Of a DNA stretch of 7,308 nt, positions 4,358 through 7,308 are shown piece after piece (the stretch's first letter is position 1; each line of letters opens with the position of its first letter). The notes under the pieces are model-generated. The model worked only from the letters and a program-made list of their open reading frames with translations. It had not been told where the DNA came from and did not search any database. Source of the stretch: Bacteroidales bacterium UBA2716 (GTDB taxonomy: Bacteria; Bacteroidota; Bacteroidia; Bacteroidales; UBA932); NCBI GenBank assembly GCA_002354005.1, contig DEKS01000170.1, positions 17,556 to 24,863 on the forward strand, given 5' to 3'. The position numbers and the translations under genes are program-made.

Positions 4358-6307
4358 ATGAACATCCTTGACCAAATTGCAGCCTCCGGATTCAGGACTG
4401 TGGACCTTGTCATCGTCCTAATCTATCTGGCGCTGCTCATTTTCCTGGGCCTGTTCCTGGGACGCACCAAGAAAGGCGAGCAGAAGAGCGCCAGCGACTA
4501 CTTCCTGGCCGGTAACACCCTCACCTGGTGGGCCGTAGGTGCTTCGCTCATCGCTGCCAACATCTCGGCAGAGCAGTTTATCGGCATGTCCGGTACTTCC
4601 TATGCCGACGGTATTGCCACCGCCGCGTATGAACTGATGGCCGCCGTCACGCTGGTGGTGATTGGCAAATTCCTCCTGCCCATCATGCTCAAGCGCAACA
4701 TCTTCACCATCCCGCAGTTCCTGCGTGAACGCTACAACGACGGCGTGGGCCTGGCCTTCTCCATCCTGTGGCTGTTCCTGTACGTGTTTGTGAACCTTAC
4801 TTCCGTCGCCTGGCTGGGCGCCCTGGCCATTGAGCAAATCCTGGGTCTGCAAGGCGCCGTGCTCATGGTGGGCAGCACCGCCATCTCCATGCGCATGGTC
4901 ATTGTGGTGGCCCTGTTCCTGATTGCCGGCATTTACTCCATCTACGGCGGCCTGGCCTCCGTGGCCTGGACAGACGTCCTGCAGGTCACCTTCCTGGTGG
5001 GCGGCGGCCTTATCACCGCCTGGTTCGCCCTCAAGGCCGTGGGCGGCGACGCCGGTGTCCTGGCCGGCCTGAACAACATCTACACGGACCTCACCACCGG
5101 AGAGCATCTGCACGACAGCCACCTGCATCTGGTGATCCAGCAAAGCCACAACCCGTCCGGCTTTGCCAATGTGCCCGGTATCGCCGCCGTGGTGGGTGGC
5201 GTATGGCTCACGAACTTAGGCTATTGGGGCTTCAACCAGTATATCATCCAGAAGGGCCTGGCCGCCAAGAGCATAGCAGAAGCCCAGAAGGGTCTGGTGT
5301 TCGCCGGTTTCCTGAAAATCCTCATCCCCTTCATCGTGTGCCTTCCCGGTATCTGCGCCTACTACATCTCGCTGCATCCGGAAGCCTTCACCCAACTGCA
5401 GGGTTCCATCAACGTGTCCGATGACGCCTATCCCTGGCTGGTGCGCAACTTCACCCCGGTGGGCGTAAAGGGTCTCACCTTCGCCGCCCTGTCCGCCGCC
5501 ATCATCTCTTCCCTGGCCTCCATGCTCAACTCCACTTCCACGCTGTTCACCATGGACATCTACAAGAAGTACATCCATCCGGGTGCCACGGACAAAAAAC
5601 TGGTGAATGTGGGCCGTATCACTTCCCTGTGCGCCCTGGCCATTGCCCTGGTCGCCGTTAAGCCCCTGCTGGGCAGCCTGGACCAGGCCTTCCAGTACAT
5701 CCAGGAGTACTCCGGCTTCATTTATCCCGGCATCATCGTGGTGTTCGGCCTGGGTCTGCTGTGGAAGCGTTCCAGTGCCCGTGCCGCTGTGTGGAGCGCC
5801 ATCATCGTCATTCCGCTGGGCGTGCTGTTCAAGATTTTCCTGGGCAACGTTCCCTTCCAGCTGCGCGCCGGCTACATCTTCATCATCCTGTTCTGCTTCC
5901 ACGTGATTATGTCGCTGATCGACACCAAAGTGGTGCCCGCAGAGCAGCTTACCGTGAAAGATAAGAAGACCATGATCAAGTGGGCCCGCATCCTGGGCGG
6001 CACCGGCCTCTTCTTCATCCTGGCCGCTACCGTTGTTACCGCCTGGGGCGCCCTCCTGCCGGAAACCGCTACGCCGGACAACAACTTTATCGCCTATCTG
6101 AACGATATCGGCTTTGAAGCCTTCTTCTTCTTTGGCACCCTGGTGGGCGCACAGGCCGTGTGGCTGTACAGCAACACCTTCGACAAGGAAAAAGACCCGA
6201 AGGCCCTCCCGATAGACCTGTCCCTGTTCCATACCAGCAAGGGCTACAACTGGGGCGCGCTGGCCATCTGCGTCATTGTGGCTGCACTTTATGTAATTCT
6301 GTGGTAA
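4358..6307 (+). CDS. Sodium/sugar symporter, SSS (SLC5) family, probable L-arabinose importer
   Basis: Inner-membrane Na+-coupled sugar transporter of 649 residues, closely resembling Vibrio vSGLT along most of its length. Hallmarks are GASLIAANISAEQFIGMSG (61-79, with the sugar-contact Gln73), AYELMAA (90-96, Glu92), YSIYGGLASVAWTDVLQV (193-210), GYWGFNQYIIQ (288-298), ALSAAIISSLASMLNS (377-392, with Ser384/Ser385 at the Na2-site position) and AFQYIQEYSGF (444-454). vSGLT Ser91 is Ala95 here, which fits a different sugar. About 80 residues are added before the final helix (about 525-605), with two extra hydrophobic segments; vSGLT is about 540 residues. The start has no Shine-Dalgarno but an AT-rich leader, normal for Bacteroidota. 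The stop is 1 base before araD, so the two are co-transcribed. The arabinose substrate is inferred from araD and araA downstream. Confidence 0.93.
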   Translation: MNILDQIAASGFRTVDLVIVLIYLALLIFLGLFLGRTKKGEQKSASDYFLAGNTLTWWAVGASLIAANISAEQFIGMSGTSYADGIATAAYELMAAVTLVVIGKFLLPIMLKRNIFTIPQFLRERYNDGVGLAFSILWLFLYVFVNLTSVAWLGALAIEQILGLQGAVLMVGSTAISMRMVIVVALFLIAGIYSIYGGLASVAWTDVLQVTFLVGGGLITAWFALKAVGGDAGVLAGLNNIYTDLTTGEHLHDSHLHLVIQQSHNPSGFANVPGIAAVVGGVWLTNLGYWGFNQYIIQKGLAAKSIAEAQKGLVFAGFLKILIPFIVCLPGICAYYISLHPEAFTQLQGSINVSDDAYPWLVRNFTPVGVKGLTFAALSAAIISSLASMLNSTSTLFTMDIYKKYIHPGATDKKLVNVGRITSLCALAIALVAVKPLLGSLDQAFQYIQEYSGFIYPGIIVVFGLGLLWKRSSARAAVWSAIIVIPLGVLFKIFLGNVPFQLRAGYIFIILFCFHVIMSLIDTKVVPAEQLTVKDKKTMIKWARILGGTGLFFILAATVVTAWGALLPETATPDNNFIAYLNDIGFEAFFFFGTLVGAQAVWLYSNTFDKEKDPKALPIDLSLFHTSKGYNWGALAICVIVAALYVILW

Positions 6308-6308
6308 T

Positions 6309-7040
6309 ATGTTAGAAGAACTCAAAGAGAAAGTATGCAAGGCCAATCTGGACCTTGTTAAACACGGCCTGGTGATTTTCACCTGGGGCAACGTGAGCGC
6401 CATTGACCGCCAAAGCGGCCTGGTGGTCATCAAGCCCAGCGGCGTGTCCTACGACAACATGAAACCCTCCGACATGGTGGTGGTGGACCTGAACGGTAAG
6501 GTGGTGGAGGGAGACCTGAACCCCTCCTCCGACACCCCCACCCACGTGGTCCTGTACAAAGCCTTCCCGGAGATTGGCGGCGTGGTGCACACCCATAGCA
6601 CTTATGCCACCGCCTGGGCGCAGGCCGGCCACGACATTCCCAGCATCGGCACCACCCACGCGGACTATTTCTACCAGGACATTCCCTGCACCCGGGACAT
6701 GACCAAGGAAGAGGTATTCGGGGACTATGAGAAAGAGACGGGCAATGTGATTGTGGAGCGCTTCCAGGGCATGAATCCCATGGATACGCCGGGCGTGCTG
6801 GTGCACAACCACGGTCCTTTCTCCTGGGGAAAGGATGCGGACAACGCCGTGTACAACGCCAAGGTAATGGAGGAGGTAGCCAAGATGGCCTATATTTCCC
6901 AAACGCTGGAACTCTCGTTCAACGTGAAGACCATGGCCGGATTGGTCTCCAACACCCCTTCCATGAACAAATACCTCATCGAGAAACATTACAGCCGCAA
7001 ACACGGCCCCAACGCCTACTATGGCCAAAAGAAGAAATAA
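6309..7040 (+). CDS. araD: L-ribulose-5-phosphate 4-epimerase (AraD)
   Basis: Cytoplasmic zinc-dependent epimerase of 243 residues converting L-ribulose 5-phosphate to D-xylulose 5-phosphate, the last arabinose-specific step before the pentose phosphate pathway. It resembles E. coli AraD (231 residues) nearly end to end. Visible features are TWGNVSAIDR (25-34), KPSGVSYD (42-49), SSDTPTH (73-79), VVHTHSTYATAWAQAG (92-107), GTTHADYFY (114-122) and GVLVHNHGPFSWGK (162-175). By comparison with E. coli, the zinc ligands are Asp75, His94, His96 and His168, with catalytic Asp119 and Tyr238 in the terminal AYYGQ. About ten extra residues lie before the last helix (about 200-220), plus a short KKK tail. 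The ATG follows the symporter stop by 1 base, pointing to translational coupling. All key residues are intact. Confidence 0.97.
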   Translation: MLEELKEKVCKANLDLVKHGLVIFTWGNVSAIDRQSGLVVIKPSGVSYDNMKPSDMVVVDLNGKVVEGDLNPSSDTPTHVVLYKAFPEIGGVVHTHSTYATAWAQAGHDIPSIGTTHADYFYQDIPCTRDMTKEEVFGDYEKETGNVIVERFQGMNPMDTPGVLVHNHGPFSWGKDADNAVYNAKVMEEVAKMAYISQTLELSFNVKTMAGLVSNTPSMNKYLIEKHYSRKHGPNAYYGQKKK

Positions 7041-7062
7041 AAACACAAAACACAATACAACT

Positions 7063-7308
7063 ATGGCATTTGAAAACAACGAATTATGGTGGATCACCGG
7101 AGCACAGCTCCTGTACGGTGGCGACGCAGTGGTAAAAGTAGACGCCCATTCCAAGGAAATGGTGGAAGGCCTCAACGCCTCCGGCGTTATTCCCGTGAAG
7201 ATTGTCTATAAAGGCACGGCCAACAGCAGCAAGGAAGTAGAAGACCTGATGCGGGCCGCCAACGACAACGCCGCCTGCGTGGGCGTCATCACCTGGATGC
7301 ACACCTTC
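7063..7308 (+). CDS. araA: L-arabinose isomerase (AraA), 3'-truncated by the window edge
   Basis: First 82 codons of AraA, which interconverts L-arabinose and L-ribulose in the cytoplasm; the full protein is about 500 residues. The segment ELWWITGAQLLYGGDAV (about 7-23) matches the family's N-terminal E-x-W-F-x-x-G-S-Q-x-L-Y-G signature, with WITGAQLLYG replacing the commoner FVIGSQHLYG. VIPVKIVYKGTANSSKEV and CVGVITWMHTF fit the conserved KLV and (L/I)xxWLHTFSP blocks. The frame is open to the last base. The start codon is 22 bases after the araD stop, preceded by an A-rich leader without a Shine-Dalgarno. Catalytic glutamates and metal ligands are beyond the window, so activity cannot be judged. 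Confidence 0.93.
   Translation, partial: MAFENNELWWITGAQLLYGGDAVVKVDAHSKEMVEGLNASGVIPVKIVYKGTANSSKEVEDLMRAANDNAACVGVITWMHTF

Noticed and set aside
4418..5149. 243-residue open frame on the minus strand opposite the symporter N-terminus
   Set aside because: Low-complexity His/Gln/Gly-rich translation typical of an antisense shadow of membrane-protein codons; no motif and no initiation signal.
5216..6433. 405-residue open frame on the minus strand opposite the symporter
   Set aside because: It is a shadow of the GC-rich symporter and araD coding sequence. The translation is rich in Gly, His, Gln and Asp without domain logic, and the plus-strand genes are unambiguous.

Overview
The window looks like a piece of a fairly GC-rich Bacteroidales chromosome (phylum Bacteroidota). 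Supporting signs are the family's -7 promoter box (TAnnTTTG) in front of three genes, absent or poor Shine-Dalgarno sequences at the three internal starts, a lipoprotein GH43 glycosidase, and a vSGLT-type sodium/sugar symporter beside araD and araA. The genus cannot be fixed from the sequence alone.

Layout, left to right. (1) 1-828, plus strand: the C-terminal 275 codons of lepA (elongation factor 4). (2) 829-1189: a non-coding gap filled mostly by a composite repeat, here called element L (849-1179). (3) 1190-2098, minus strand: menA, the prenyltransferase of menaquinone synthesis. (4) 2099-2537: a non-coding gap holding the menA promoter and a second, inverted copy of the repeat, element R (2170-2456). 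(5) 2538-4214, minus strand: a GH43 lipoprotein glycosidase. (6) 4215-4357: a short divergent promoter region. (7) 4358-7308, plus strand: an L-arabinose catabolic operon of sodium/sugar symporter, araD and the first 82 codons of araA, which runs off the window.

The right half forms a coherent arabinose module. The GH43 lipoprotein probably releases arabinose (or xylose) from plant glycans at the cell envelope, the symporter imports the sugar, AraA isomerises L-arabinose to L-ribulose, and AraD converts L-ribulose 5-phosphate to D-xylulose 5-phosphate. The kinase (araB) and a regulator are not in view and could lie beyond the right edge.

The least ordinary part is the pair of composite repeats bracketing menA. 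Each consists, in order, of a palindromic head centred on a perfect 12-14 bp stem with a 9-nt loop, a spacer arm, a 22-bp tandem repeat (four copies in L, two in R), and a 116-bp core that is 103/116 identical between copies. The two copies align without gaps apart from exactly two 22-bp units. They are inverted relative to each other, and in both the head faces the 3' end of the outer neighbouring gene (lepA or GH43) while the core faces menA. I do not recognise the family. It may be a MITE-like mobile repeat, a structured RNA or gene-end element, or the borders of a mobilised or invertible menA segment.
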